Part shown: piece after piece, positions 38,069 to 46,554 of the stretch
Layout of the letters: every line of letters starts with the position of its first letter
Numbering within the stretch: position 1 is the stretch's first letter
Origin: DASQQQ01 sp036390995
GTDB taxonomy: Bacteria > Actinomycetota > UBA4738 > HRBIN12
Length of the DNA: 64,000 bases
Direction of reading: 5' to 3'
NCBI GenBank assembly: GCA_036390995.1
Contig: DASWAT010000064.1
Coordinates: forward strand, 1 to 64,000
Notes under the pieces: generated by a model
What the model was told of the DNA's origin: nothing
What the model saw: only the letters and a program-made list of their open reading frames with translations
Database searches by the model: none
Position numbers and translations under genes: made by a program

Positions 38069-38785
38069 TCAGGTCGGCAGGGATCCCCCGCGGGCCAGGA
38101 GGTGGTGGTAGGCGTAGCCCTCCAGGTGCCAGGGGCCCTCGGCGTCTTCCTCGATGGCGAAGCCCGCATCCGCGACCCATGTCCGGACCTGCTCCATGCT
38201 CGGATAGTGGTGGTAGTAGCCGTCGGGCTCCTCCCACATGACCTCGCCATCCACCACCGGAAGCCCCGACGTCCGGGCCTCCGCGTTCGCGGCACGGACG
38301 TCCTGTTCGCGGGCCAGCTCGACCGTCAGGTACAGGCCGCCGCCCTGGTGAAGGGCACGGCGGAAGCGCGTCAGGACGCCCGGCCAGTCCTCCGGGGGGA
38401 CGAACTCCATGGCGTCAACGCACATCACGCCGTCGAACGCGTCCTCGTACGGGAGGTCCTGGAGGTCGTGCTTCTGGGTGGGGACGCCGGGGAACTTCTC
38501 TCCGGCCTTCGCCAGGTAGCCCCGGGTGTGGTCCACGCCGAGCAACGAGCGGCCACTCTCGAGGACCATCCCGAAGTACTTGCCGGTGCCACACGCGGCG
38601 TCGAGGACCCTGCCTTCGGGCGGGAGCGTCGAGAGGAACCGCTCGATGAACGCCCGGTGCGTGTCCTCGATCCGACCCCACAGCGCGTCGTAGTCGGGGG
38701 CCAGCGCGTCCTCCTGATCCTCGTTCTCGCGCCGAAGCCTGCGAAGCCACGCCGCCCTGCCGGCCGCCGGGGTGGTATCGCCCAT
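38069..38785 (-). CDS. SAM-dependent methyltransferase (class I)
   Basis: A 238-residue methyltransferase. Motif I is RVLDAACGTGKYFGMVL, motif II the acidic end of a strand in LLGVDHTRG, and motif IV DGVMCVDAMEFV. The N-terminus is helical and charged. The C-terminal half is rich in aromatic residues. The acceptor is unknown. It is divergent from the GNAT gene. Confidence 0.85.
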   Translation of the reverse strand: MGDTTPAAGRAAWLRRLRRENEDQEDALAPDYDALWGRIEDTHRAFIERFLSTLPPEGRVLDAACGTGKYFGMVLESGRSLLGVDHTRGYLAKAGEKFPGVPTQKHDLQDLPYEDAFDGVMCVDAMEFVPPEDWPGVLTRFRRALHQGGGLYLTVELAREQDVRAANAEARTSGLPVVDGEVMWEEPDGYYHHYPSMEQVRTWVADAGFAIEEDAEGPWHLEGYAYHHLLARGGSLPT

Positions 38786-38876
38786 GGGATGGCCCCTCCT
38801 CTCGGAGGACGTGGTGCGATGTCCTTTGCCCGGCCTAGTATCGTCCGCTCGGGACGGCCTGAGGAAGGGGAGCTCG

Positions 38877-39443
38877 ATGCAGGGGTTCGACCTCGACGGT
38901 CCGCTGCAGACCGAGCGGCTGCTCCTGCGTCCGTTCGTGGCCGACGACTTCGACGCGCTCCTCGCGATGCAGTCGCGGCCGGACGTCGTCAGGTACCTCT
39001 ACTGGCACCCCCGGGACGAGGCCGAGGTCCGCACCGCCCTCGGGAAGAAGCTCGCGAGCGTCGGCATCCACTCGGAGGGCGACGTCATCGCCCTCGCCGC
39101 GGTCCTCAAGGAGACGAACGAGGTGGTCGGCGATCTCATCCTCCAACTGATCAGCGCCGAGCACCAGACGGGCGAGATCGGCTTCATCGTCCACCCCGAC
39201 CACCAGGGTCGCGGGTACGCCACCGAGGCGGCACGCGTGTTCCTGCGGATCGCGTTCGAGGACCTGCGGCTGCATCGTGTCATCGGGCGGGTCGAGGCGC
39301 GGAACGCGGCCTCGGGCCGGGTTCTCGAGAAGCTGGGGATGCGGCAGGAGGCCCATCTGGTCGAGAACGAGTTCGTGAAGGGCGAATGGCAGAGCGAGCT
39401 CGTCTACGCGATCCTCGAGCGGGAGTGGCGCGGGGACCCCTGA
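38877..39443 (+). CDS. GNAT-family N-acetyltransferase (RimJ/RimL-like)
   Basis: A 188-residue acetyltransferase. LQTERLLLRPFVADDFDALL is the RimJ/RimL-type start, the acetyl-CoA loop is DHQGRGYATEAARVFL and LHRVIGRVEARNAASGRVLEKLG is typical of this branch. It may acetylate a small amine or a protein N-terminus. ATG 38877 follows GGAAGGGGAG, and TAGTAT at 38836-38841 is a −10 candidate. Confidence 0.88.
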   Translation: MQGFDLDGPLQTERLLLRPFVADDFDALLAMQSRPDVVRYLYWHPRDEAEVRTALGKKLASVGIHSEGDVIALAAVLKETNEVVGDLILQLISAEHQTGEIGFIVHPDHQGRGYATEAARVFLRIAFEDLRLHRVIGRVEARNAASGRVLEKLGMRQEAHLVENEFVKGEWQSELVYAILEREWRGDP

Positions 39444-39504
39444 CGAAGCCGACCCCGTGCGCGGAGGGACTGGCTGGGCCACTCGTCAGGACCTGGCCGC
39501 AGGG

Positions 39505-40236
39505 CTAGCGCCATTCGACCGAAACGACCTCCACCGGCTCGGACACGCCCCGAAGGCTGACCGTCCGAGGCTCGGACACGGGGAACCTCGAGCCCGCCGC
39601 GGTGGAACGGCTCGCGAGGATCTCGCCGCCGTCTGCCAGTGCGGCGATCCGCGCGGCCTCGTGCACCCCTCGGCCGGTGAAGTTCCGGCCCACCTGGGTG
39701 GCGCCCGTCGCATGGACGCCGATCCGCACCTGCGGGGCGAACCCCTGCGCCTGCCGTTGCTCCGCCAGGCGGCGTTCGATCGCCACGGCGCAGGCCAGGG
39801 CCTCGTCGGGCGAGTCGAAGCCCACGAAGAACCCGTCGCCGAGCGCCGAGACCTCCTCGCCCTGGTGGGCGGCGAAGATCGAGCGGAGGGTCTCGTCGTG
39901 CCAGTGCTGCAGGGCCTCCCAGGCCTCGTCGCCGAGGACCTCGATCAGGTTCGTCGACTTCACGATGTCCGTGAACATGAACGTCTTCTCCACCCGCCGG
40001 GGCGCCGTGCTGCCCCGGAGCTGCCACGGCAGCAGCTGCTCGACCTCGTCGATCACGATGGCCTGGGTGGGACACGCCAGAGCGGCCTCGCGCAGCAGCT
40101 CTTCCTCGGCGTCCTCCGCATCGATGACGGCGGCCTTCGCGAAGTCGCCCTCGTGCCAGTCGAACGCGGTCGGCGCGATCGTGATGCAGTTGCCCGCGCC
40201 CACACAGCGCTGACGATCGAGCCGGATCCTGATCAT
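39505..40236 (-). CDS. 3Fe-4S ferredoxin fused to a class III nucleotide cyclase-like domain
   Basis: A 243-residue fusion. Residues 1-63 form a small 3Fe-4S ferredoxin of the actinobacterial P450-partner type: C11-x5-C17, then C55-Pro. Residues 84-240 form a class III adenylate/guanylate cyclase domain with both metal Asp residues (FTDIVKST, D90; LGDGFF, D134) and R196. The adenine-specifying Lys is Ser130, the second purine residue is Asn185, and the transition-state Asn is His192. Cyclase activity is therefore uncertain. ATG 40236 is set by the ferredoxin N-terminus. It follows the LuxR-type ATPase by 2 bp, so the two are co-expressed. Confidence 0.85.
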   Translation of the reverse strand: MIRIRLDRQRCVGAGNCITIAPTAFDWHEGDFAKAAVIDAEDAEEELLREAALACPTQAIVIDEVEQLLPWQLRGSTAPRRVEKTFMFTDIVKSTNLIEVLGDEAWEALQHWHDETLRSIFAAHQGEEVSALGDGFFVGFDSPDEALACAVAIERRLAEQRQAQGFAPQVRIGVHATGATQVGRNFTGRGVHEAARIAALADGGEILASRSTAAGSRFPVSEPRTVSLRGVSEPVEVVSVEWR

Positions 40237-40238
40237 CG

Positions 40239-43200
40239 CTACAGCACCTGCTCCCGGAATGCGAACGCGGTGGCCTCGGCGCGTGAGGACGCGCCGATCG
40301 CTGCGAACAGCTCGCCCAGGCGCCGGGTGACGTCGGGCTCTTGCACCCCCAGCGCCGTCGCGATCTCGGCGTTCGTATGTCCCTCCATGACCAGCCTCAG
40401 CAGCTCCATCTTCCCCTCGTCGATCGTCGGGGAGGGGGCCTCGCCGCCGGGTGGTGGCGGCGCGTCCCCGAGCATCCGTGACAGTCGACCGCCGACCGGT
40501 CCGCGGAACCACCGGGCCCGGACCTCACCGTCCAGTGTCCGCTGGGCGATCAGCGCGAGGACGATCCGAAGCTGGGAGCCGACCACCCGGCGAGCGTCCT
40601 CTCCCCCTGCGGCGAGCATCGCCTCCGCCGCCGGCGCCATGATGTCCAGGTTGAGGTCCTCGTGCATGGCCGACTCCAGCGCCCCGAACGCCGACCCCGC
40701 GGCCTCCACCGCCTGCTCGTTCGCACCGCGCGCTAGCCACACCCGGGCCAGCGCGGCGTCGGCTTGCGCCCCCCACGGGGGGTGTCCCGGAAGCAGGTGG
40801 ATCAACTCCTTGGCCTTGGCCGCAGAGCTCTCGGCCAGGGCGAGCAGTCCGTCCTCTCCGCGTTCGGCTCCGAGCTTCGCGGCCTCGAGCGCCAATCTGG
40901 CCAGGATCTCGCATCGGGCGGCAGGGCTGCCCTGCTCGGTGGCGAGCTCGAGGGCTCGCTCCAGGTGCCGGCGCATCCCCTCCGGGTCGCCGGCGCCCGC
41001 ATCGGTGATCCCCCGCCACACCTCGAGCAGACGAGCCCGCAGCGGGGTGGGACTCTGGACCGCGGCGGTGGACGCCCGGTCCACCCAGGTCCGCGCGCCG
41101 GCGACCTCCCCGAGGTCCAGATGAGCCAGAGCGGTCCCGCCCGCGGCCAGGAACTCCAGCGCCCGGTCGCCGATCGCCTGGGCCAGCCGATAGGCCTCCT
41201 CGCCGCGCGAGACGGCCAGGTCGGGTATGCCCTTGGCACGGGCGAACACGTGGACCCCGTAGACCATCTGCGCCTCGGCGAGCGCCCGCTCACTCTCCTT
41301 GGCCATCGACTGCATCCGCGAAGCCAGGCGCCGGATCTCCTCGATGTGCCGGGCGGCACCCGATCCCAAGTGGATGTCGGGCGCCCAGTGGAGGTACGCC
41401 ATCGCGATGATCGTCGACATCGCGCCGCGCCGGTCACCGACCTCCTCGAATAACGAGAGAGCCCGCTCGAGCTTCTCCGCCGTCCGCGGGATCAGGACCT
41501 CGAGCGGGGTCCCCACGCTGATCTCGTGCAGCGTCTCGCCGGACGTGATCCGGTCGAGCATCTCGAACATCCTGCCCGCCTGGACCTGTTCCACGAACCA
41601 TGCGCGGACCCGACCGAGATCGATGACCCCCAGCTCGCGGAGCGACGACGCCAGGGCCGCTCGGTCCTGTAGCGCCTCGGCCAGTTCGGCGGCACGCGCA
41701 TAGGCCTCCTCGGCGGCATCGAAGTCGACCTCCCGCTCCGGCGGGGTGAAGGTCTCCCCCAGCGGAGCATGCAGGAGGTCCTGGCCCAGCTCGAGGCAGG
41801 CGGCGAGCTCCGCCTCGCGGTCCTCCTGCTGGAGAGCCAGCTCGCGCACGCGCATCGACATGGCCGCCGCCTGGTCGTCCTGCTCCGACAGGCGGAGGGC
41901 GGCGGCCCGCCGGAGCTGGACGTCCAGCTCGAGGTGGGAATCGCCGAGGGCCTCCACCAGGGCAGCGAGCTCGGCAAGCCCCTGCAATCGGTCCTGCGGG
42001 CGACGAAGCATGTCCAGGCCCTGATCCCTCGCCTGCAGGAGCGCCACCCGGTCCTGCGCCGCCGAGGCCGTCGGCAGCGCGAGCTCCACCACCCGCAGCA
42101 CCTCCTCGGGAGCGTTGGCGGCAAGGGCGTTCCGGGTGGCCTCGATGGAGAACCGCACGCACACCGCGGCATCGCCCGCCGCCCGGGCATGGTGGGCCAA
42201 CACGGGAAGGCTCTCCGCGGTCGGCTCGCCCGCCAGGAGGAGCTGCACGATGGCCTGGTGCACACCTCGGCGGCGGGCGGGGGTGAGCGTCCCGGCGGCG
42301 AACTCGCGCACCTGCTCGTGCGCGAAGCTGTAGTCGGCCGGGGAATCCGCACCGTGCTGCAGGAGCAGGCCGGCGGCGACGGCCGGGCGGAGGGTCTCAG
42401 CCAGGACCTCCGGCTGGGGCGCCTCCTCGTCCGTGACCCGCACCATCACCTCCCGGACGTCCTTCAGGCTGAACCGCCGGCCGAGGACGGCGGCCAGGGC
42501 AAGGGCGCTTTTCGTGGCATCGGGCAGGCGGGCGGCCCGGCGGGAGATCAGCGTCCGGACCGCCGACGGCACCAGGCGCTCGGCGTTCTTCGCGAGCGTC
42601 CACCGCCCGTCGATCTCCTGGATCATCCCGGCGTCGCGATACGCGCGAGCCAGCTCCTCCAGGATGAACGGGACGCCCTCGGCCTGGGCATGGACGGTGG
42701 CGGCGCTGGGCCCGTCGATGGCCCCTCCAAGGACCTGGCGAAGCATCTCCGCGGTCTCCACCAGGGTGAACCGCTTGAGCTTGAGCCGTCGCACCAACCC
42801 CAGGCGCTCCATGTCGGCGATCAGCGTCACCGCCTCGGTGACGAACGCGAACTCGTCGGGCCGCAGCGCCAGCACCAGCAAGATCGGGCAGGTCGCGTCC
42901 GCCCGGACGAGGTAGCGGAGCAACCGCAGGCTGTCCTCGTCGGCCCACTGCAGGTCGTCGACCGAGATGGCGAGCGGACGCTGAGCGGCAAGGCTGCCCA
43001 CGGCGATCGCCGCCAGGTCGCACGCGCGCAGGAGCTTCTGGTCGGGAGGAAGGCTGGCCAACCCCGCGTCGTCCCGGCCCGAAAGGATCTCCAGGCTTCG
43101 CCGGAGATCCTCCTCGGCCGGCGTGCCCGTCGCGACCGCGACGGCCTCGGGGGCGCCGAGGATGGACCGGGCCAGCAGGAAAGGGCCGCGAAGCTCCTCG

Positions 43201-43454
43201 TCCGCGGCGACGGTGATCGAGGTGTACCCGGCAGCCTCCGCCATCTCGTTCACCGCAAGCAGCAGCCGGGTCTTGCCGATGCCCGGCTCTCCTTCCACCG
43301 TGACGGCGGCAAGACGACCGGGCAACGAGGCTTCCAGCTCTTGGCGGACGGCCGCCAGCACCGATGGACGCCCTACGAGCGCACCCGTGACACGCCGCAT
43401 CTGCAGCCCGAGGGGTGAGTACGGCTGCAGAGGTGGCTCCATCGCGGAGGTCAT
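40239..43454 (-). CDS. Large ATP-binding LuxR-family (LAL-like) transcriptional regulator
   Basis: A regulator of about 1071 residues. An N-terminal AAA/STAND ATPase has Walker A GEPGIGKT (55-62) and Walker B-like LAISVDDLQWADED. A long helical-repeat (TPR-like) middle follows, and a C-terminal LuxR helix-turn-helix sits in the last 65 residues (LRLVMEGHTNAEIATALGV). LAL proteins sense a ligand through the repeats and activate transcription. ATG 43454 is used; ATG 43439-43441 on the minus strand would shorten it by four residues. The frame extends upstream without coding character. It forms an operon with the ferredoxin-cyclase. Confidence 0.88.
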   Translation of the reverse strand: MTSAMEPPLQPYSPLGLQMRRVTGALVGRPSVLAAVRQELEASLPGRLAAVTVEGEPGIGKTRLLLAVNEMAEAAGYTSITVAADEELRGPFLLARSILGAPEAVAVATGTPAEEDLRRSLEILSGRDDAGLASLPPDQKLLRACDLAAIAVGSLAAQRPLAISVDDLQWADEDSLRLLRYLVRADATCPILLVLALRPDEFAFVTEAVTLIADMERLGLVRRLKLKRFTLVETAEMLRQVLGGAIDGPSAATVHAQAEGVPFILEELARAYRDAGMIQEIDGRWTLAKNAERLVPSAVRTLISRRAARLPDATKSALALAAVLGRRFSLKDVREVMVRVTDEEAPQPEVLAETLRPAVAAGLLLQHGADSPADYSFAHEQVREFAAGTLTPARRRGVHQAIVQLLLAGEPTAESLPVLAHHARAAGDAAVCVRFSIEATRNALAANAPEEVLRVVELALPTASAAQDRVALLQARDQGLDMLRRPQDRLQGLAELAALVEALGDSHLELDVQLRRAAALRLSEQDDQAAAMSMRVRELALQQEDREAELAACLELGQDLLHAPLGETFTPPEREVDFDAAEEAYARAAELAEALQDRAALASSLRELGVIDLGRVRAWFVEQVQAGRMFEMLDRITSGETLHEISVGTPLEVLIPRTAEKLERALSLFEEVGDRRGAMSTIIAMAYLHWAPDIHLGSGAARHIEEIRRLASRMQSMAKESERALAEAQMVYGVHVFARAKGIPDLAVSRGEEAYRLAQAIGDRALEFLAAGGTALAHLDLGEVAGARTWVDRASTAAVQSPTPLRARLLEVWRGITDAGAGDPEGMRRHLERALELATEQGSPAARCEILARLALEAAKLGAERGEDGLLALAESSAAKAKELIHLLPGHPPWGAQADAALARVWLARGANEQAVEAAGSAFGALESAMHEDLNLDIMAPAAEAMLAAGGEDARRVVGSQLRIVLALIAQRTLDGEVRARWFRGPVGGRLSRMLGDAPPPPGGEAPSPTIDEGKMELLRLVMEGHTNAEIATALGVQEPDVTRRLGELFAAIGASSRAEATAFAFREQVL

Positions 43455-43539
43455 TGTGTCACGCAGGTCGTTGCTTGAGCCGGGCCGCGATGCAGGCGAC
43501 GATGCCGCGACGCGCTGCCCCGCGACACCTGGAGGATCC

Positions 43540-43737
43540 ATGACGGGATGGTGGGCAGCAGCGTTCGTGATCCTGTGGGTGCTCGTCTTCGTGCTCGCGG
43601 TCGTGGTGGTCGCGCTGGCGCGCCAGGTCGGCACGCTGCATCTCCGTCTCGGGCGGACGTGCATCGACCACGTCCCCGAGCGCTTGGACTACCCGCGGGT
43701 CGCCGACTTCACGGTGTGGGAGCGCCAGGAGGGCTAG
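43540..43737 (+). CDS. Small membrane protein resembling a MauD N-terminus
   Basis: A 65-residue protein with one helix (WWAAAFVILWVLVFVLAVVV) followed by ALARQVGTLHLRLG. This helix-plus-ALARQxGxLxxR pattern looks like the N-terminal anchor of MauD-type thioredoxin-like proteins, but the redoxin domain is missing and a 28-residue tail follows. GGAGGATCC before ATG 43540 supports expression. Its 3' end overlaps the convergent cyclase gene by 29 bp. It may be a genuine small protein or a truncation. Confidence 0.6.
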   Translation: MTGWWAAAFVILWVLVFVLAVVVVALARQVGTLHLRLGRTCIDHVPERLDYPRVADFTVWERQEG

Positions 43738-44914
43738 GCCCGAGCAGGAACCAGGTGGGCATCGTGCCCTTGCCCTTGACCTCGATCGCGCCCCGCGGCT
43801 CGAACACGAACCGGCCGTCGAGCCGGCGGACGACGCGCTCGGTCACCTGGATCCGCCCGGGCAGGCCGTGGCTCTCCATCCGGCTCGCGGTGTTCACCGT
43901 GTCGCCCCACAGGTCGTAGATGAACTTGCGGGTGCCGATCACCCCTGCCACCACCGGACCCGTGTCGATCCCGACCCGCAGCGGCAATCGATCCGTGGCC
44001 GACGCGAGCATGGCAAGCGCCATGTCGGCGACGGCCTCGAGGTGATCCGCCCGGGGCTCCGGGATCCCACCGGCGAGCATGTAGGCGTCACCGATCGTCT
44101 TGATCTTCTCCAGGCCGCGTTCGTCGGCCAGGCGATCGAACACCGTGAACACCTCGTCGAGCAGCTCCACCACCCGCTCGGGAGGAAGCGTGGCCGAGCG
44201 AGGCGTGAAGTCCACGATGTCGGCGAACAGCACGCTCGCTTCGGGGAAGCGATCGGCGATCACCTCCTCGCGCTCCTTCAGCCGGGCGGCGATCGGGCCT
44301 GGAAGCACGTTCAGGAGGAGCCGTTCCGAGCGCCGGTGCTCTCGCTCGCGCTGGCGGACGAAGTACTGGAGCAGCAGGTACGCGGTCAGGGACACGCCGG
44401 CCACGTTGCCCACGAAGAAGGCCACCCGCACGGCGGTGGGGATGTCGGCCGGGGTGAGGCCCGGATCCACCAGCCCCGAGATCCCGAGCAGCGCCAGGTA
44501 CCCGCCGAACCACGGCCAGGCCTGCCGCGTCCCCGAGAACATCAGCGCGCCGAGCGGCGACGTGAGCGCCCACAGCGAGACCCCGCTCGAGGCCTCGAAC
44601 CCGCCGAGGCTCCATTGCAGCAGGAAGGGCAGCCCCAACATCAGGCCGAGCTGGGCAGACCGGAACGCCCGGTACCGCTTGGTACGCACGAACAGCGCCA
44701 GGGACGCCCCCGACACGACCTGGTAGGCGAAGGGGATCGAGGCCGACAGCGGCAGCCCCAACAGCAGATACGTGATCACCCACCCGGACGCCAGCACCAG
44801 GACCAGGACGGTCGACAGCGTCAGGGTCGCCTTGCGGATCCGCTCGTCCTCGTCGTCGGTGGGCAGTACGCCCACGGAGACGAGGCGCTGGACGAACCCC
44901 CCACCGAGCTGCAA
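43709..44914 (-). CDS. Membrane-bound class III adenylate cyclase
   Basis: A 401-residue cyclase with about six N-terminal membrane helices, a cytoplasmic linker (RQREREHRRSERLLLNVLPG) and a class IIIa catalytic domain. All key residues are present: metal Asp in ADIVDFT and KTIGDAYM, adenine-binding Lys in EKIKTIGD and Asp in IYDLWGDTVN, and the transition-state Asn and Arg in VNTASRM. It should make cAMP from ATP at the membrane. Two cNMP-binding proteins in the window are possible readers. It is divergent from the acyl-CoA ligase. Confidence 0.93.
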   Translation of the reverse strand: MQLGGGFVQRLVSVGVLPTDDEDERIRKATLTLSTVLVLVLASGWVITYLLLGLPLSASIPFAYQVVSGASLALFVRTKRYRAFRSAQLGLMLGLPFLLQWSLGGFEASSGVSLWALTSPLGALMFSGTRQAWPWFGGYLALLGISGLVDPGLTPADIPTAVRVAFFVGNVAGVSLTAYLLLQYFVRQREREHRRSERLLLNVLPGPIAARLKEREEVIADRFPEASVLFADIVDFTPRSATLPPERVVELLDEVFTVFDRLADERGLEKIKTIGDAYMLAGGIPEPRADHLEAVADMALAMLASATDRLPLRVGIDTGPVVAGVIGTRKFIYDLWGDTVNTASRMESHGLPGRIQVTERVVRRLDGRFVFEPRGAIEVKGKGTMPTWFLLGPSPPGAPTP

Positions 44915-44982
44915 CGGCCCCCCACGGATGCGAGTCGACGCCCGAATCTATCCCGGCCGGGCACGCGCCGCGACGATCCGTG

Positions 44983-45012
44983 TTGAAGATCGGTGGGACC
45001 GGGCGCTACCGT
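44983..45012 (+). promoter_or_regulatory. Promoter of the acyl-CoA ligase gene
   Basis: TTGAAG (44983-44988) and TACCGT (45007-45012) form a −35/−10 pair with 18-bp spacing. The −10 ends 7 nt before ATG 45020, so the mRNA is probably leaderless or nearly so. Confidence 0.5.
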
Positions 45013-45019
45013 CCGCGGG

Positions 45020-46504
45020 ATGGGGGGTGCGAACCTGGGGCTTGGGTCGTGGATCGCGCGTCGCGCGCGCGCGTCGCCGTCGCGCGCGGCGCTTGTCTCC
45101 GAGGAGCGCTCCCTCACGTACGCCGAGCTCGACGAGAGGATCCGCAGGCTGGCGAACGCCCTCGTCGCGATGGGTGTGCAGCCGGGGGACCGAGTCGGCT
45201 ACGTGGGTCCGAACCATCCGTCCTTCCTCGAGACGCTCTTCGCCACCGGCACGGTCGGCGGGGTGTTCGTCCCCATCAACCCGGCCCTGCCGCACGAGTC
45301 GATCGCGTTCGAGCTCGGCGACGCCGGATGCCGGGTGCTCTTCCAGGCGGCGGGCGTCGGAGGAACCGACGGGGTCCCCATGCGCGTGGTCGTCGGTCCC
45401 TCCTACGACGCGGTCGTCGCCGACGCGCGGGCCGACCCGGTGGAGCGCTCGGTGGGGCTCGACCATCTGGCGGTCCTCCCGTACACCTCGGGGACCACTG
45501 GGTCGCCCAAGGGCGTGATGCTCACCCACGGCAACCTCACGTGGAACGTCGTGAACATGCTCGCCGCGGTCGACTTCGGTTCGGGCGAGGCGACCCTTGC
45601 GACGGCGCCGCTGTTCCGGATGGGCGGGCTCGGCGTGACGGTGCTCGAGACCCTGTTCGTGGGCGGCACGGTGGTGCTGATGGCGCGGCCGGATCCCGAG
45701 GATGCCCTCGACCTGATCGAGCGGCACCGCATCGGCCTGGTGTTCGCGGGGCCGGACATCCTGGGCGGGCTCACGCGGAGCCCGCGGTGGGAGCACGCCG
45801 ACCTGTCGAGCGTCCGGATCTGCATCACCGGCGGCACCACGGTCCCCGAGCGCCTGATCCGAGCGTTCCTCGACCGCGGGCTCCCGCTGAACCAGGGGTA
45901 CGGCCTCACCGAGGCGTCGCCGGTCGTATCGATCCTCGGCTCGGACGACATGCTCCGCAAGCTCGGTTCCGCCGGCACCCCTGCGATGCTGTGCGACGTG
46001 CGCGTGGTGAACGAGGACCTGACCGACGCCCCTCCCGGGCACATGGGCGAGATCCTGATCCGCGGTCCGAACGTGACGGTCGGATACTGGCGACGGCCCG
46101 ACGCCGCGCCGTTCACGGACGACGGCTGGCTCCGGACCGGCGACGCCGGTCGTCTGGACGACGAGGGCTTCCTGTACATGGTCGACCGGGTCGCGGACGC
46201 CTACACGGTGGACGGGCGGCGGGTGTTCCCCTCGGACGTCGAGCGGGCGCTACTCGAGCATCCCGCCGTGGCCGACTGCGCCGTCACGAGCGTCCCCGAC
46301 AGAGCGGCGATCGAGGTCGGGGTCGCGTTCGTCGTGGTCGAGGCCGGAGCCTCCGCGGACGGCCCCGCGCTCCTCGAGTTCGCCCGGGAGCGCCTGCCGA
46401 GGCCTGAGGTCCTCGGCCGGGTCGAGCTCGTCGACGCGATCCCCCGCAACCCGGTGGGCAAGGTCCTTCGGCGAGAGCTCCGCGGCCGCCCCCGTGCCGA
46501 CTGA
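45020..46504 (+). CDS. Fatty-acid/acyl-CoA synthetase-like AMP-binding enzyme
   Basis: A 494-residue ANL-superfamily ligase that activates a carboxylic acid as acyl-AMP and passes it to CoA. Motifs are the P-loop YTSGTTGSPKGVM, GYGLTEASP, the hinge RTGDAGRLDDEGFLYMVDR and the C-terminal catalytic Lys in NPVGKVLRREL. Length and motif spacing suit long- or medium-chain acyl-CoA synthetases. ATG 45020 fits the fold start and the −10; an in-frame GTG at 44993 is less likely. The substrate is not readable. Confidence 0.9.
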   Translation: MGGANLGLGSWIARRARASPSRAALVSEERSLTYAELDERIRRLANALVAMGVQPGDRVGYVGPNHPSFLETLFATGTVGGVFVPINPALPHESIAFELGDAGCRVLFQAAGVGGTDGVPMRVVVGPSYDAVVADARADPVERSVGLDHLAVLPYTSGTTGSPKGVMLTHGNLTWNVVNMLAAVDFGSGEATLATAPLFRMGGLGVTVLETLFVGGTVVLMARPDPEDALDLIERHRIGLVFAGPDILGGLTRSPRWEHADLSSVRICITGGTTVPERLIRAFLDRGLPLNQGYGLTEASPVVSILGSDDMLRKLGSAGTPAMLCDVRVVNEDLTDAPPGHMGEILIRGPNVTVGYWRRPDAAPFTDDGWLRTGDAGRLDDEGFLYMVDRVADAYTVDGRRVFPSDVERALLEHPAVADCAVTSVPDRAAIEVGVAFVVVEAGASADGPALLEFARERLPRPEVLGRVELVDAIPRNPVGKVLRRELRGRPRAD

Positions 46505-46508
46505 CGGC

Positions 46509-46548
46509 TTGCGTTCCGATTGCACTTGCGTTTTCCTTGCGTTAGCCT
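46509..46548 (+). promoter_or_regulatory. Promoter and repeat operator of the RES-Xre pair
   Basis: A −35 TTGCAC (46520-46525) and −10 TAGCCT (46543-46548) are separated by exactly 17 bp, and the −10 ends 6 nt before ATG 46555. Three direct copies of TTGCGTT (46509-46515, 46526-46532 and 46537-46543) overlap the promoter. They are good candidates for antitoxin binding and autorepression. Confidence 0.65.
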
Positions 46549-46554
46549 GGACCC

